Shown one piece after another: positions 51,825 to 61,659 of a DNA stretch of 64,000 nt (position 1 is the first letter of the stretch; each line of letters starts with the position of its first letter). The position numbers and the translations under genes were made by a program. Location: the NCBI RefSeq assembly GCF_002117485.1, contig NZ_CP021030.1, forward strand, positions 3,475,001-3,539,000. The letters are read 5' to 3'. The stretch comes from Rhizobium sp. NXC14 (GTDB taxonomy: Bacteria; Pseudomonadota; Alphaproteobacteria; Rhizobiales; Rhizobiaceae). The notes beneath the pieces were generated by a model, which saw only the letters and a program-made list of their open reading frames with translations, was not told where the DNA came from and did no database searches.

Positions 51825-52988
51825 TCACTCCGCTGCCTGGATTTTCGCTTCGATGTCATCTTCCTCTGCCGCCGGGGGTACAGCGTCGGTGACGGCCTTC
51901 CGTTTGCCGAGTTGGTGCGCGATGGTGCCGACGACGCCCTTCGGCAGGAACAGCGTAACGGCGACGAAGAGACCGCCGAGCGCAAACAGCCAGAACTCGG
52001 GGAAGAGACCGGTGAAAATCGTCTTACCGCCATTGACGAGGATCGCCCCGATGATCGGCCCGATCAGCGTTCCCCGCCCGCCGACCGCCGTCCAGATGAC
52101 GACTTCGATGGAGTTTGCGGGCGCGAATTCGCCGGGATTGATGATGCCGACCTGCGGCACGTAGAGCGCGCCGGCAATGCCCGCCATCATCGCCGAGACG
52201 ACGAAGGTGAAGAGCTTGAAATGCTCGACGCGGTAGCCGAGGAAACGTGTGCGGCTTTCGGCGTCGCGTACGCCGACGAGCACCTTGCCGAACTTTGAGC
52301 GGACGATTGCCGAGGCGATCGTCAGCGATAGCGCCAGAAAGATCGCGGTCGCGGCGAAGAGGCTTGCGCGCGTGCCGTCTGCCTGGATGTTGAAGCCGAG
52401 GATGTCCTTGAAATCGGTCATGCCGTTATTGCCGCCGAAACCCATGTCGTTGCGGAAGAAGGCAAGCAGCAGCGCATAGGTCATCGCCTGGGTGATGATC
52501 GAGAGGTAGACGCCGTTGACGCGCGAGCGGAAGGCGAACCAGCCGAAGACGAAGGCGAGCAACCCAGGCACGAGGAGCACCATCAGCGCCGCGAACCAGA
52601 ACTGGTCGAAGCCGTACCAGAACCAGGGCAGCTCCTTCCAGTTCAGGAACACCATGAAGTCGGGAAGGATCGGATCGCCGTAGACGCCGCGCGAGCCGAT
52701 CTGGCGCATCAGATACATGCCCATCGCATAACCGCCGAGCGCGAAGAAGGCGCCGTGGCCGAGCGAAAGGATGCCGCAGAAGCCCCAGACGAGATCGAGC
52801 GCCAGCGCCAGCAGCGCATAGGTCAGATACTTGCCAAACAGCGCCATGATGTAGGTCGGGACGTGAAGCGGATGGGTTGGCCCGGTGGCGAGGTTCAGCA
52901 CCGGCACGAGAATGGCGACCGCCAGCAGCAGGGCGACGGCGATTGTGATCCTGCGATCGAGCGATCGGAGAAGGAAGGCCGTTATCAT
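51825..52988 (-). CDS. urtC: Urea ABC transporter permease UrtC
   Basis: The 387-residue LivM-like permease has about nine membrane segments and the typical W-G-F-C-G-I-L-S-L-G-H-G-A-F-F-A-L-G-G-Y-A-M-G-M-Y near 70, V-Y-L-S-I-I-T-Q-A-M-T and G-G-R-G-T-L-I-G-P-I-I-G-A. Its ATG overlaps the urtB stop. The C-terminal 30 residues are charged and cytosolic. Confidence 0.94.
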   Translation of the reverse strand: MITAFLLRSLDRRITIAVALLLAVAILVPVLNLATGPTHPLHVPTYIMALFGKYLTYALLALALDLVWGFCGILSLGHGAFFALGGYAMGMYLMRQIGSRGVYGDPILPDFMVFLNWKELPWFWYGFDQFWFAALMVLLVPGLLAFVFGWFAFRSRVNGVYLSIITQAMTYALLLAFFRNDMGFGGNNGMTDFKDILGFNIQADGTRASLFAATAIFLALSLTIASAIVRSKFGKVLVGVRDAESRTRFLGYRVEHFKLFTFVVSAMMAGIAGALYVPQVGIINPGEFAPANSIEVVIWTAVGGRGTLIGPIIGAILVNGGKTIFTGLFPEFWLFALGGLFVAVTLFLPKGVVGTIAHQLGKRKAVTDAVPPAAEEDDIEAKIQAAE

Positions 52989-54610
52989 GCTTCCACCGCC
53001 CTTCCTTTGAGTGCGAAGAGCCCGCGCGGACGCTTCTGGATGAACAGAATGATGAGGACGAGCACCAGGATTTTGCCGAGCACGGCGCCGGCGAAGGGCT
53101 CAAGGAACTTGTTGACGACGCCGAGCGACAGGGCGCCGACCAGCGTGCCCCAGAGATTGCCGACCCCGCCGAATACGACGACCATGAAGCTGTCGATGAT
53201 GTAGTTCTGGCCGAGGTTCGGCGAGACGTTATCGATCTGCGAGAGCGCCACACCGGCCATGCCGGCGATGCCGGAGCCGAGCGCGAAGGTGAAGGCGTCG
53301 ACCCAGCCGGTGCGGATGCCCATGGAGGAAGCCATGCGCCGGTTCTGCGTCACCGCCCGCATCTGCAGCCCGAAGGCGGAGCGCTTGAGCAGCATCAGGA
53401 GCGTCAGGAATACCACCACAGAGAAGGCGATGATCCAGAGCCGGTTCCAGGTGATGACCAGCCCGCCGAAATCGAAGGCACCGGACATCCAGCTCGGATT
53501 GCGGACCTCGCGGTTGGTCGGGCCGAAATAGCTGCGGATCGCCTGCTGCAGGATCAGCGACACGCCCCAGGTGGCAAGCAGGGTCTCCAGCGGGCGGCCG
53601 TAGAGATAGCGGATCACCGAACGTTCGATGACGAGACCGACCAGACCGGTGAAGAGGAAGGCAGCCGGCACCGCGAAGGCCAGTGAATAATCGGCAAGCG
53701 AGGGGAAGGCCGAGGCGATCGTTTCCTGCACGACATAGGTCGTATAGGCGCCGATCATCACCATCTCGCCATGCGCCATGTTGATGACGCCCATGACGCC
53801 GAAGGTGATGGCAAGGCCGATAGCGGCCAAGAGCAGCACCGAGCCGAGCGACAGGCCGTACCAGACGTTCTGGACGACGTCCCAGAGCGCCAGGTCACGG
53901 TTGATCGAATTGATCTCCGTCTGGATCGCGGGCTTCAGATCGTCGGGCGCATTCGCCATCGCCGTCGTCAGGATCGTCAGCGCATCGCGGCCGCCGCGGG
54001 CGGCGATCATATCGATGGCAGCCCGCTTCTCCTCGAGACCGGCATCGCTCTTCAGCACCATCACGGCCCGCGCCGCTTCCATCGTGTTTTTGATCTCGCC
54101 ATCCTTCTCGGCTGAAAGAGCCGAATTCAGGAGTTCGAGATTGGCAGGATCGGCATCCCTAAGCATGCCCTCGGCCGCAGCGAGCCGCGCCGAGCGATCC
54201 GGGCTCAGAAGCGTCAGCTGGCTCATCATCGTCGTGATCGTGGTGCGCAGTGCATTGTTGATCTTGACCTTCGACATCAAGTCGGGATCAACATCGGCAA
54301 CCGCCTCCCCGGTGATCGGATCGGAATAGGTGGGCTCGTCCTCCGTCCCGCCCTGCACGAGCACGGGACCACCCTCCGAATTGACGTAGAGTTGGCCGTC
54401 GCTCAGCTGCTGCAGGATCTGGCTGACATGCGTATCCCCGGAAGCGGCAAGCGCCCGGATGGCCGCGTCGCGCTCGGGAAAGCCGCCGACGCCGAGCGCA
54501 TCGACGAGAGCGTGCACGTCGTCCTCGGCGCGAAGGCCGGTCCCAGAAAGCGTCAGGCCCGAAAGCATCAGACAAAATGTCAGAAGGAGAATCTGGATGG
54601 CGCGAAACAT
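52985..54610 (-). CDS. urtB: Urea ABC transporter permease UrtB
   Basis: The 541-residue protein combines a signal-like segment (1-28) and a long N-terminal helical, probably periplasmic domain (30-225, rich in Ala-Leu repeats) with a LivH-like permease domain from about 240 (I-G-L-A-I-T-F-G-V-M-G-V-I-N-M-A-H-G-E-M). The long N-terminal part is characteristic of UrtB. It follows urtA after 111 bp that contain a hairpin and overlaps urtC by 4 bp. Confidence 0.94.
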   Translation of the reverse strand: MFRAIQILLLTFCLMLSGLTLSGTGLRAEDDVHALVDALGVGGFPERDAAIRALAASGDTHVSQILQQLSDGQLYVNSEGGPVLVQGGTEDEPTYSDPITGEAVADVDPDLMSKVKINNALRTTITTMMSQLTLLSPDRSARLAAAEGMLRDADPANLELLNSALSAEKDGEIKNTMEAARAVMVLKSDAGLEEKRAAIDMIAARGGRDALTILTTAMANAPDDLKPAIQTEINSINRDLALWDVVQNVWYGLSLGSVLLLAAIGLAITFGVMGVINMAHGEMVMIGAYTTYVVQETIASAFPSLADYSLAFAVPAAFLFTGLVGLVIERSVIRYLYGRPLETLLATWGVSLILQQAIRSYFGPTNREVRNPSWMSGAFDFGGLVITWNRLWIIAFSVVVFLTLLMLLKRSAFGLQMRAVTQNRRMASSMGIRTGWVDAFTFALGSGIAGMAGVALSQIDNVSPNLGQNYIIDSFMVVVFGGVGNLWGTLVGALSLGVVNKFLEPFAGAVLGKILVLVLIILFIQKRPRGLFALKGRAVEA

Positions 54611-54664
54611 CGGCTCTCTCGCCTTGAGTGTCGTCGGCCTTGCGGCGCAGCGGTAAAGATGGAG

Positions 54665-54693
54665 CTTCCGCCCGGATCGGCTCCGGACGGAAG
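54665..54693 (-). terminator. Stem-loop between urtA and urtB
   Basis: CTTCCGCCCGGA and TCCGGACGGAAG form a 12-bp stem with one mismatch and a 5-base loop, 28 bp downstream of urtA on its strand. No T run follows. Such a hairpin usually stabilises binding-protein mRNA or lowers expression of the following permease genes. Confidence 0.5.
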
Positions 54694-54721
54694 TCTTCAG
54701 GCTATCAGCGGATGGGTCTCC

Positions 54722-56014
54722 TCAGGAGCCCTTGCCGCCGCACTTGCCGGTGGCAACGTTGAAGTTGCCGCAGTTCAACGGCTTGCGCCAATCAGAGATC
54801 AGGTCCTTGGAGTCCGGCAGATAGTCCGACCATTCGTCGCCGACGACAGCGGGCGTTTGCTGGACGATTTCGAACTGGCCGTTGGCCTGGATTTCACCAA
54901 TCAGCACCGGCTTGGTGATGTGGTGGTTGGGCATGACGGTGGCATAGCCGCCGGAGAGGTTCGGAACGGTGACGCCGATGATGTTATCGAGAACGGCATC
55001 GGTATTGGTGGTGCCGGCGGCCTCGACGGCATTCACCCAGGCGTTGAAGCCGATATAGGCGGCCTCCATCGGATCGTTCGTCACACGCTTGTCGTTCTTT
55101 GTGAAGGCGTGCCATTCCTTGATGAACTTCTTGTTGGCGGGGCTTTCCACCGACTCGAAGTAGTTCCAGGCAGCGAGATGGCCGACGAGCGGCTTGGTGT
55201 CGAGGCCGGCAAGCTCTTCTTCGCCGACCGAGAAGGCGACAACCGGAATGTCGGTCGCCTTGATGCCCTGGTTGCCGAGCTCCTTGTAGAACGGCACATT
55301 GGCGTCACCATTGATCGTGGAGACCACGGCGGTCTTCTTGCCGGCAGAGCCGAATTCCTTGATCTTGGCGACCTCGGTCTGCCAGTCGGAGAACCCGAAC
55401 GGCGTGTAGTTGACGAGAATGTCTTCCTTCGGAATGCCCTTGGATTCGAGATAGGCTGCCAGGATCTTGTTGGTCGTGCGCGGGTAGACATAGTCGGTGC
55501 CTTCGAGCACGAAGCGCTTCACGCCTTCGGTCTTCATCAGATAGTCGACAGCCGGGATCGCCTGCTGGTTCGGAGCCGCACCCGTGTAGAAGATGTTGCG
55601 CGAGGATTCCTCGCCTTCATACTGCACAGGGTAGAAGAGCAGCGAGTTCAGCTCTTCGAAAACCGGCAGCACCGACTTGCGCGAGGACGACGTCCAGCAA
55701 CCGAAGACCGCGGCGACCTTGTCCTTTTCGATCAGCTCACGCGCCTTTTCGGCAAAGAGCGGCCAATCGGACGCCGGATCGACGACGACAGCTTCGAGCT
55801 TCTTGCCGAGAAGGCCGCCCTTCTTGTTCTGCTCGTCGATGAGCATCAGCATGGCGTCTTTCAGTGTGGTTTCGGAAATTGCCATCGTGCCCGAGAGCGA
55901 ATGCAGCACGCCGACCTTGATCGTATCGTCGGCGGCAATCGCGCTGCTGAAGGCAGCCGAAGCTGTCATGATGGCGCCGAGCGCGGCACCCGTAATCGTG
56001 GATTTGAGATTCAT
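54722..56014 (-). CDS. urtA: Urea ABC transporter substrate-binding protein UrtA
   Basis: The 430-residue periplasmic protein captures urea for UrtBCDE. A signal peptide (1-27, ending I-A-A) precedes the family start D-T-I-K-V-G-V-L-H-S-L-S-G-T-M-A-I-S-E. UrtA-type motifs include F-G-C-W-T-S-S-S-R-K-S and L-L-F-Y-P-V-Q-Y-E-G. It is the first gene of the leftward transport and urease region. The 180 bp upstream should hold the promoter; I found no clear sigma-54 site there. Confidence 0.95.
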   Translation of the reverse strand: MNLKSTITGAALGAIMTASAAFSSAIAADDTIKVGVLHSLSGTMAISETTLKDAMLMLIDEQNKKGGLLGKKLEAVVVDPASDWPLFAEKARELIEKDKVAAVFGCWTSSSRKSVLPVFEELNSLLFYPVQYEGEESSRNIFYTGAAPNQQAIPAVDYLMKTEGVKRFVLEGTDYVYPRTTNKILAAYLESKGIPKEDILVNYTPFGFSDWQTEVAKIKEFGSAGKKTAVVSTINGDANVPFYKELGNQGIKATDIPVVAFSVGEEELAGLDTKPLVGHLAAWNYFESVESPANKKFIKEWHAFTKNDKRVTNDPMEAAYIGFNAWVNAVEAAGTTNTDAVLDNIIGVTVPNLSGGYATVMPNHHITKPVLIGEIQANGQFEIVQQTPAVVGDEWSDYLPDSKDLISDWRKPLNCGNFNVATGKCGGKGS

Positions 56015-56193
56015 ATGGTTGATCCCCTCTCTTGTTCCGCAACAGGCCGGAAACGGAGTTAACTGTTGCCGAGAGGACTATCGGGTGCTGCAGCGCAAAA
56101 ACACATACGCAAAATGACGTAGGCGCAGGGGCCGAATGCGCAGTCATGACGAGGAGGGCATCCCCGCCGCAGGGGTGCCCGGTCGGTTCGATA

Positions 56194-58098
56194 TTAGCCG
56201 TCGATCGTCAAGGTGACCGAGTTCGGGCCGTAAGACAGGGTCGCCCTGTGGCCGGAGATGGTGAACTTGCCGAAGGTGCCGGTAATGGCGGCAGCCTTCA
56301 GGATTTCGATCTTCGTTCCCGGCGCCGGCGCAAAGCCATGGGCGAGCGCCACGTCAAGATCGCCGGCAAGCGCCGCCTTGCCTGCAACGACCAGCGTGCC
56401 GGCGCCATTCGCGCCGAGCGTCGGCTTCGCCGTCGCACTGGCGAGCTGCTGATAGTCGCCGCCCACGGCTAAGGGCTTGTCGGCGGCCACGATGAGCGAA
56501 CCGCCATTGACCATCAACCCGCCGGCGCCGAGGGCCGAGGGAGAGCCGGCAACCAGCACGCCCTCTTCCAGCACGGTGCCGCCGGCATAGCTGTTGGCGC
56601 CGGAAAGACCGAGAATGCCGCTGCCGCGCTTCACCAGTCTGCCCTTGCCGCCGATGTCGTTGCGCCAGGTATCGATCGCATTGAAGCCGCCCTTTGCCGC
56701 ATCCATCGTCACGGTCACGTCCTGTTCGAAGGCGCCGTAACCGTCGGCGGCGGCAAACAGGTTGAGGCGGCCGTAGCCTTCCGCGTCGTCGAGCAGCGGA
56801 TAGCCCGAGGCGATTTCCGTTGTACCAAGCACCTCGCGGCGCTGTTCACCATCAAGATAGGGCAGACGGGTTTCCAGAAGCGCTTCGGCGCCCTGCGGCA
56901 CGCGGGCCGGCTGATCGGTCGCATGGATCGTCGGCAGCCCATAGCTCAGGCGCTGCAGCACATAGGCACGATTGGCTTCGTGATCGGCGAAACGGTCCGC
57001 CGAAAGCGGCGCTGCATGGGCGGCGACTTCGAGCGCACCCGCATCGGCAACACCCGACTTGGCGATCAGCCATGACTGCGCCTGGGCGTAGGCAGCGCTC
57101 TTCAGCGCTGAATTGTCGGACTTGTTCAGGTTATAGACGACCGTGGCGGTTCCGAGCATGCGGCCGCCCATCACGTCGAGCGGAGAGTGCATGCCTGCAA
57201 GGATGCGGTCTTCACCCATTTCGCTGGCGCGCGCGATCATTTCCTGGAATCGCTGCGGCACCAAATAGGCCATGGCGAGCGCATCCCGCCAGGCTTCCGC
57301 CGTATGTCCGCTGGGGAAGCCACCGTCCTCGACCGGCTTGCTGCTTTTGGCGGGCTCGAGCGTCGGGACGACCGAGACGTCCGGGCTCCAGCGATAGGGA
57401 CGGGCATATTTGAAATAGCGCTTGGCGGGCTCCGTCGAGCCATCGCCGCTTGCGGCATTGATGAAGTCGATGGCGAGGCCCATGTCCGGGTTGGCGTCGG
57501 TCTTGTTTTCCGTATCCGCTTTGCTGCCGGCGCCGCGATTGTTGCCCTTGTCGTCATATTTGACCGTCGTCGCGTCGGCCGCCACCTCAGTGATCGTGGT
57601 GATCTGCTTGGAACCGGCCTTCCAGGCATCCGTCAGCGGACCGAGACCATCGACGATGCTGGCATTCTTGCCGCGCCGATCGTCAAGATAGGCGGCAACC
57701 GCCTGCTCGGCCGTTCGCGCCTTCGTCGCCTTCACGACATAGGCGATATTAGCATCATGGACTGGCTTGTTGACGATCTGGCCGTCGGTCTTGCTGAAGG
57801 GAATGCCGTCCCAATCTGACTTGGCGACTGCAGGGCAATTGTCCTTGGCTGCGGCTTCCACACCGGCATCGACGAAAGGCGTGCGCGGCATCCATACTTC
57901 GAGGAAGCCGGAGAGAAGATGGACGGCGGCGTTGGTGTCGGCCGTCGAGAAGCAAGCGTCACCGCGCTTGTTGGTGTTTCCGGTCTCGGCATAGGGCGCT
58001 TTCGCGCTTGTGGCTTGCTCTGCGGCGGCAAGCGAGGGCACGACCGAAAGAAGGCTGACGAGAGCGGTGCTCAGGCGGCAAAGTTTTGAAACAGACAT
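56194..58098 (-). CDS. Secreted PAP2 acid phosphatase with autotransporter-type repeat tail
   Basis: The 634-residue protein has a signal peptide (1-26) and a PAP2/class A acid-phosphatase domain with all three motif groups: K226-x6-R233-P234, P262-S-G-H265 and R298-x5-H304-x3-D308. From about 470 follows a glycine- and serine-rich beta-strand region (L-V-K-R-G-S-G-I-L-G-L-S-G-A-N-S-Y-A-G-G-T), the autotransporter-associated strand repeat. No beta-barrel translocator follows: the protein ends after another 150 residues. It should release phosphate from organic phosphates outside the cytosol. How the repeat tail is used is unknown. Confidence 0.88.
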   Translation of the reverse strand: MSVSKLCRLSTALVSLLSVVPSLAAAEQATSAKAPYAETGNTNKRGDACFSTADTNAAVHLLSGFLEVWMPRTPFVDAGVEAAAKDNCPAVAKSDWDGIPFSKTDGQIVNKPVHDANIAYVVKATKARTAEQAVAAYLDDRRGKNASIVDGLGPLTDAWKAGSKQITTITEVAADATTVKYDDKGNNRGAGSKADTENKTDANPDMGLAIDFINAASGDGSTEPAKRYFKYARPYRWSPDVSVVPTLEPAKSSKPVEDGGFPSGHTAEAWRDALAMAYLVPQRFQEMIARASEMGEDRILAGMHSPLDVMGGRMLGTATVVYNLNKSDNSALKSAAYAQAQSWLIAKSGVADAGALEVAAHAAPLSADRFADHEANRAYVLQRLSYGLPTIHATDQPARVPQGAEALLETRLPYLDGEQRREVLGTTEIASGYPLLDDAEGYGRLNLFAAADGYGAFEQDVTVTMDAAKGGFNAIDTWRNDIGGKGRLVKRGSGILGLSGANSYAGGTVLEEGVLVAGSPSALGAGGLMVNGGSLIVAADKPLAVGGDYQQLASATAKPTLGANGAGTLVVAGKAALAGDLDVALAHGFAPAPGTKIEILKAAAITGTFGKFTISGHRATLSYGPNSVTLTIDG

Positions 58099-58275
58099 GA
58101 GTATACCCGAAATGTTTAACGAGTGGCGGTAGGGTTAGAGCGGATATGTGACAGAGCCGTTTCAAAAATATGACTGTTCTGCAAATCCGCCAGTGCTCAC
58201 CCCTTGCCTTTCCCGTCCATCCCGCCAAAACTGCCGTGGAAACGATGAGCCCAACGAGAGTGCCGGAAAGAGGGC

Positions 58276-61200
58276 ATGACAGCGCGCCAACGCATCATTC
58301 CGGTGAGACGCGAATATAATCGCTGGGTCGCCAACCAGACGCTTGAAGACTATGCGCTGCGCTTCACCGCAAAGAGCGCCCGCCATTTTTCGTCTGAGCG
58401 CATCTCGCAGACGGCAATCGGCGCTATCTCCTTCCTGGCGCTCGAAGCGATCGGCGGGGCGATCACCCTCTCCTACGGCACCACCAACGCCTTCTACGCC
58501 ATCATCGTCGCCTCGATCGTCATGCTGACAATAGGCCTGCCGATCAGCCGCTACGCCATACGCCATGGCGTCGACATCGATCTTCTGACGCGCGGCGCCG
58601 GCTTCGGCTACATCGGCTCGACCATCACCTCGCTGATCTATGCGAGCTTCACCTTCATGCTGTTTGCGATAGAGGCCTCGATCATGTCCGGGGCCCTGGA
58701 GCTCACCCTCGGCATTCCGCTCTGGATCGGCTACATCATCAGCGCCGTCATGGTGATCCCGCTAGTGACGCACGGCGTGCGGCTGATCAGCAAGTTCCAG
58801 CTGATCACCCAGCCCTTCTGGATCGTGCTGAACATCCTGCCCTTCATCTTCATCGCCTTCATGGACTGGGAGAAATTCGATCTCTGGCGCGCCTTTTCCG
58901 GCATCCGCCACGCTTCCGGCCCGCCCGGTACCATCGCCGACTTCGATCTGATGGAGTTCGGCGCCGCCTCCGCCGTCATTCTGGCGCTGATGTCGCAGAT
59001 CGGCGAGCAGGCCGATTTCCTCCGCTTCCTGCCGCCGGTGCTGCAGCGCAAATGGCGCCATCGCCTAGCCGTCTTCCTTGCCGGACCCGGCTGGGTTATC
59101 ATCGGCGCGCCGAAGCTGCTTGCCGGCTCCTTCCTGGTCGTGCTCACCTTCACTTCCGGCGTTCCCCTCGACCGCGCCGCCGATCCCGCGCAGATGTACC
59201 TCACCGCCTTCGGCTACATGGTTCCCTGGCACAATGCTGCGCTACTGCTGATGGCCGCCTTCGTTGTCGTCTCGCAGCTCAAGATCAACGTGATGAACGC
59301 CTATGCCGGCTCGCTCGCCTGGTCGAATTTCTTTTCCCGGCTGACCCACAGCCATCCCGGCCGCGTTATTTGGCTTGTCTTCAATGTTGCGATCGCCCTG
59401 CTTTTGATGGAACTCGGCATCTACCGGCTGCTGGAGGAGACGCTCGGCATCTTCTCGATCATCGCGATGGCCTGGCTCTGCACGATCTCCGCCGATCTCT
59501 TCATCAACAAGCCGCTGGGGCTCGCGCCTGCCGGCATCGAGTTCAAGCGTGCCCATCTCTACGACATCAACCCGGTCGGCCTCGGCGCCATGACGCTGTC
59601 GGCGACGATATCGCTGATCGCCCACTTCGGCGCTTTCGGCGAGATGGCCGCGTCGCTTGCTCCCTATATCACCCTCGTCATCGCGCTGTCTGCCTCGCCT
59701 GCCATTGCCTGGGCGACGAGGGGCAAGTTCTATCTCGCCCGCAAGCCGCGCCAGAGCTGGAAGAATCTGACCAGCATCACCTGCTCTGTCTGCGAGCATC
59801 CTTTCGAGCCGGAGGATATGGCCTGGTGCCCGGCCTATGCAGCCCCGATCTGCTCGCTCTGCTGTTCGCTCGACAGCCGCTGCCACGACATGTGCAAGCC
59901 GGCCGCGCGTTTCAACGCACAGGTCGGAACCGTCGCGAGGAGGCTGCTGCCGGAGAGCGTTCTGGGCAAGCTGACGACACGCCTTGGCCGCTACGGCATC
60001 GCCGTGGCGCTGGCGCTGACCGCCATCGGCGCGATCCTGGCGATGATCGCCCATCAGGTCGCCTCCGCCTCGCCGGAGACGGCAGAGGTGGTCAATCGCA
60101 CCATTCTGATCGTCTTCTTCGTCTTCTCGGTGATATCAGGCGTCGTCTGCTGGTTCTATGTGCTCGCCCATGATAGTCGCGTCGTCGCCGAGGAGGAATC
60201 CTCGCGCCAGAACACGCTGCTGCTCAAAGAAATCGCCGCCCACAAGAAAACCGATGCGGCCCTTCAGAACGCCAAGGAGACGGCCGAGGCCGCCAACCGC
60301 GCCAAGAGCCGCTATGTCGTCGGCCTCAGCCACGAGCTGCGCACACCTTTGAACGCCGTGCTCGGCTATGCCCAGATCCTCGAACGCGACGAAACGATCC
60401 CGGCGCCGCGCCAATCCTCGATCAAGGTCATCCGCCGCAGCGCCGAACATCTCTCGGGGCTGATCGACGGCCTGCTCGATATTTCGAAGATCGAGGCCGG
60501 CCGCCTGCAGGTCTATTCCAACGAGATCAATATCCATGACTTCCTCGACCAGATCGTCGAGCTGTTCCGCCCGCAGGCGCAGGCCAAGGGACTTGTCTTT
60601 CTACATGACCGTTCGCCTGTTTTGCCGCAATTCGTCCGCACCGACGAAAAGCGCCTGCGCCAGATCCTCGTCAACCTGCTCTCCAATGCCATCAAGTTCA
60701 CCGACGAAGGCAGCGTCGCCTTCGATGTCGCCTATCGCAGCCAGGTCGCGACCTTCACCGTCACCGATACCGGCCGCGGCATTGCCGAAAAAGACCTGAC
60801 ACGCATCTACGAACCTTTCCAGCGGGGCGAGGCAGACAGCGTGCGGCCGATGCCTGGCCTCGGCCTCGGCCTCACCATCACCCGGCTTCTGACCAACACG
60901 CTCGGCGGCGAGATTGCGGTATCCAGCGTCAAGGATGAAGGTTCGACATTCCGTGTGCGGCTCATGCTGTCCGCCGTCATGCGCGCCGCCGCACCGCCGC
61001 AGGAAAAACGCATCGTCGGCTACGACGGTCCGCGCCGCACCATCGTCGTCGTCGACGATAATGAGGATCACCGCGAGATGATGCGTGAAATCCTGGCGCC
61101 GCTCGATTTCATCGTGCTGACGGCGGCAGGCGGCGCCGAGTGTCTGACACTGATCGACGGCATCCAGCCCGATCTGTTCCTCGTCGATATTCTGATGCCC

Positions 61201-61659
61201 GGCATGAGCGGCTGGCAGCTCGTCTCGCGTCTGCGTGAGGCCGGCCAGACGGCACCAATGCTGATGCTTTCGGCCAATATTGGCGATGCGACGGTTCTGA
61301 GCGACAGCGACGACAGCCACAATGACGCTATCGGCAAACCGATCGACATTCGCCAACTGCGTGACAAGCTTGCCCTGCATCTCGGCCTGAATTGGGTCTA
61401 TGCCGATGACGCGCCCGCCGCTCCTGCAAAGATCGAGGCGCAGCTGCTAGGCCCGGGTGCAACCCATGTGCAGGAATTGCTACGGCTCGGCGAGATCGGT
61501 TACATCAAGGGCATCGAAGCCAAGCTTTCGGACCTTGCCAAGGTGGAGGCAAATCGGCCATTCACGGAGGCTCTTCGACCCTATGTGGCCGCCTTCGATC
61601 TGGCCGGCTTCATGTCCTTCCTGCACGACTTCGACGAAAAGGTGGAATCCATTGGCTGA
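58276..61659 (+). CDS. NCS1-transporter/histidine kinase/receiver fusion (hybrid sensor kinase)
   Basis: The 1127-residue protein begins with a complete NCS1-type cytosine/purine-permease-like domain (about 1-490, about 12 membrane segments; N-A-Y-A-G-S-L-A-W-S-N-F-F near 341). A cysteine-rich module follows (Cys503, 506, 518, 526, 529, 530, 536, 540), then two more membrane segments (573-593 and 609-631) and a helical linker. The HisKA domain has His686 (S-H-E-L-R-T-P), the ATPase has N-box N-L-L-S-N-A-I-K-F and G-L-G-L-G-L, and a receiver carries Asp971 and Lys1021. The receiver is followed by a 100-residue tail. It overlaps a LuxR-type regulator gene. It is probably a sensor that detects its ligand through the transporter part; the ligand is unknown. 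Confidence 0.9.
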   Translation: MTARQRIIPVRREYNRWVANQTLEDYALRFTAKSARHFSSERISQTAIGAISFLALEAIGGAITLSYGTTNAFYAIIVASIVMLTIGLPISRYAIRHGVDIDLLTRGAGFGYIGSTITSLIYASFTFMLFAIEASIMSGALELTLGIPLWIGYIISAVMVIPLVTHGVRLISKFQLITQPFWIVLNILPFIFIAFMDWEKFDLWRAFSGIRHASGPPGTIADFDLMEFGAASAVILALMSQIGEQADFLRFLPPVLQRKWRHRLAVFLAGPGWVIIGAPKLLAGSFLVVLTFTSGVPLDRAADPAQMYLTAFGYMVPWHNAALLLMAAFVVVSQLKINVMNAYAGSLAWSNFFSRLTHSHPGRVIWLVFNVAIALLLMELGIYRLLEETLGIFSIIAMAWLCTISADLFINKPLGLAPAGIEFKRAHLYDINPVGLGAMTLSATISLIAHFGAFGEMAASLAPYITLVIALSASPAIAWATRGKFYLARKPRQSWKNLTSITCSVCEHPFEPEDMAWCPAYAAPICSLCCSLDSRCHDMCKPAARFNAQVGTVARRLLPESVLGKLTTRLGRYGIAVALALTAIGAILAMIAHQVASASPETAEVVNRTILIVFFVFSVISGVVCWFYVLAHDSRVVAEEESSRQNTLLLKEIAAHKKTDAALQNAKETAEAANRAKSRYVVGLSHELRTPLNAVLGYAQILERDETIPAPRQSSIKVIRRSAEHLSGLIDGLLDISKIEAGRLQVYSNEINIHDFLDQIVELFRPQAQAKGLVFLHDRSPVLPQFVRTDEKRLRQILVNLLSNAIKFTDEGSVAFDVAYRSQVATFTVTDTGRGIAEKDLTRIYEPFQRGEADSVRPMPGLGLGLTITRLLTNTLGGEIAVSSVKDEGSTFRVRLMLSAVMRAAAPPQEKRIVGYDGPRRTIVVVDDNEDHREMMREILAPLDFIVLTAAGGAECLTLIDGIQPDLFLVDILMPGMSGWQLVSRLREAGQTAPMLMLSANIGDATVLSDSDDSHNDAIGKPIDIRQLRDKLALHLGLNWVYADDAPAAPAKIEAQLLGPGATHVQELLRLGEIGYIKGIEAKLSDLAKVEANRPFTEALRPYVAAFDLAGFMSFLHDFDEKVESIG

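Noticed and set aside
54392..56062. 556-codon open frame on the plus strand
   Set aside because: It is antisense to urtA and the urtB start; no domains or ribosome-binding site are seen.
56015..56193. Possible sigma-54 promoter before urtA
   Set aside because: Reading the minus strand I found no TGGCAC-N5-TTGC match, so nitrogen control through RpoN is not supported by sequence here.
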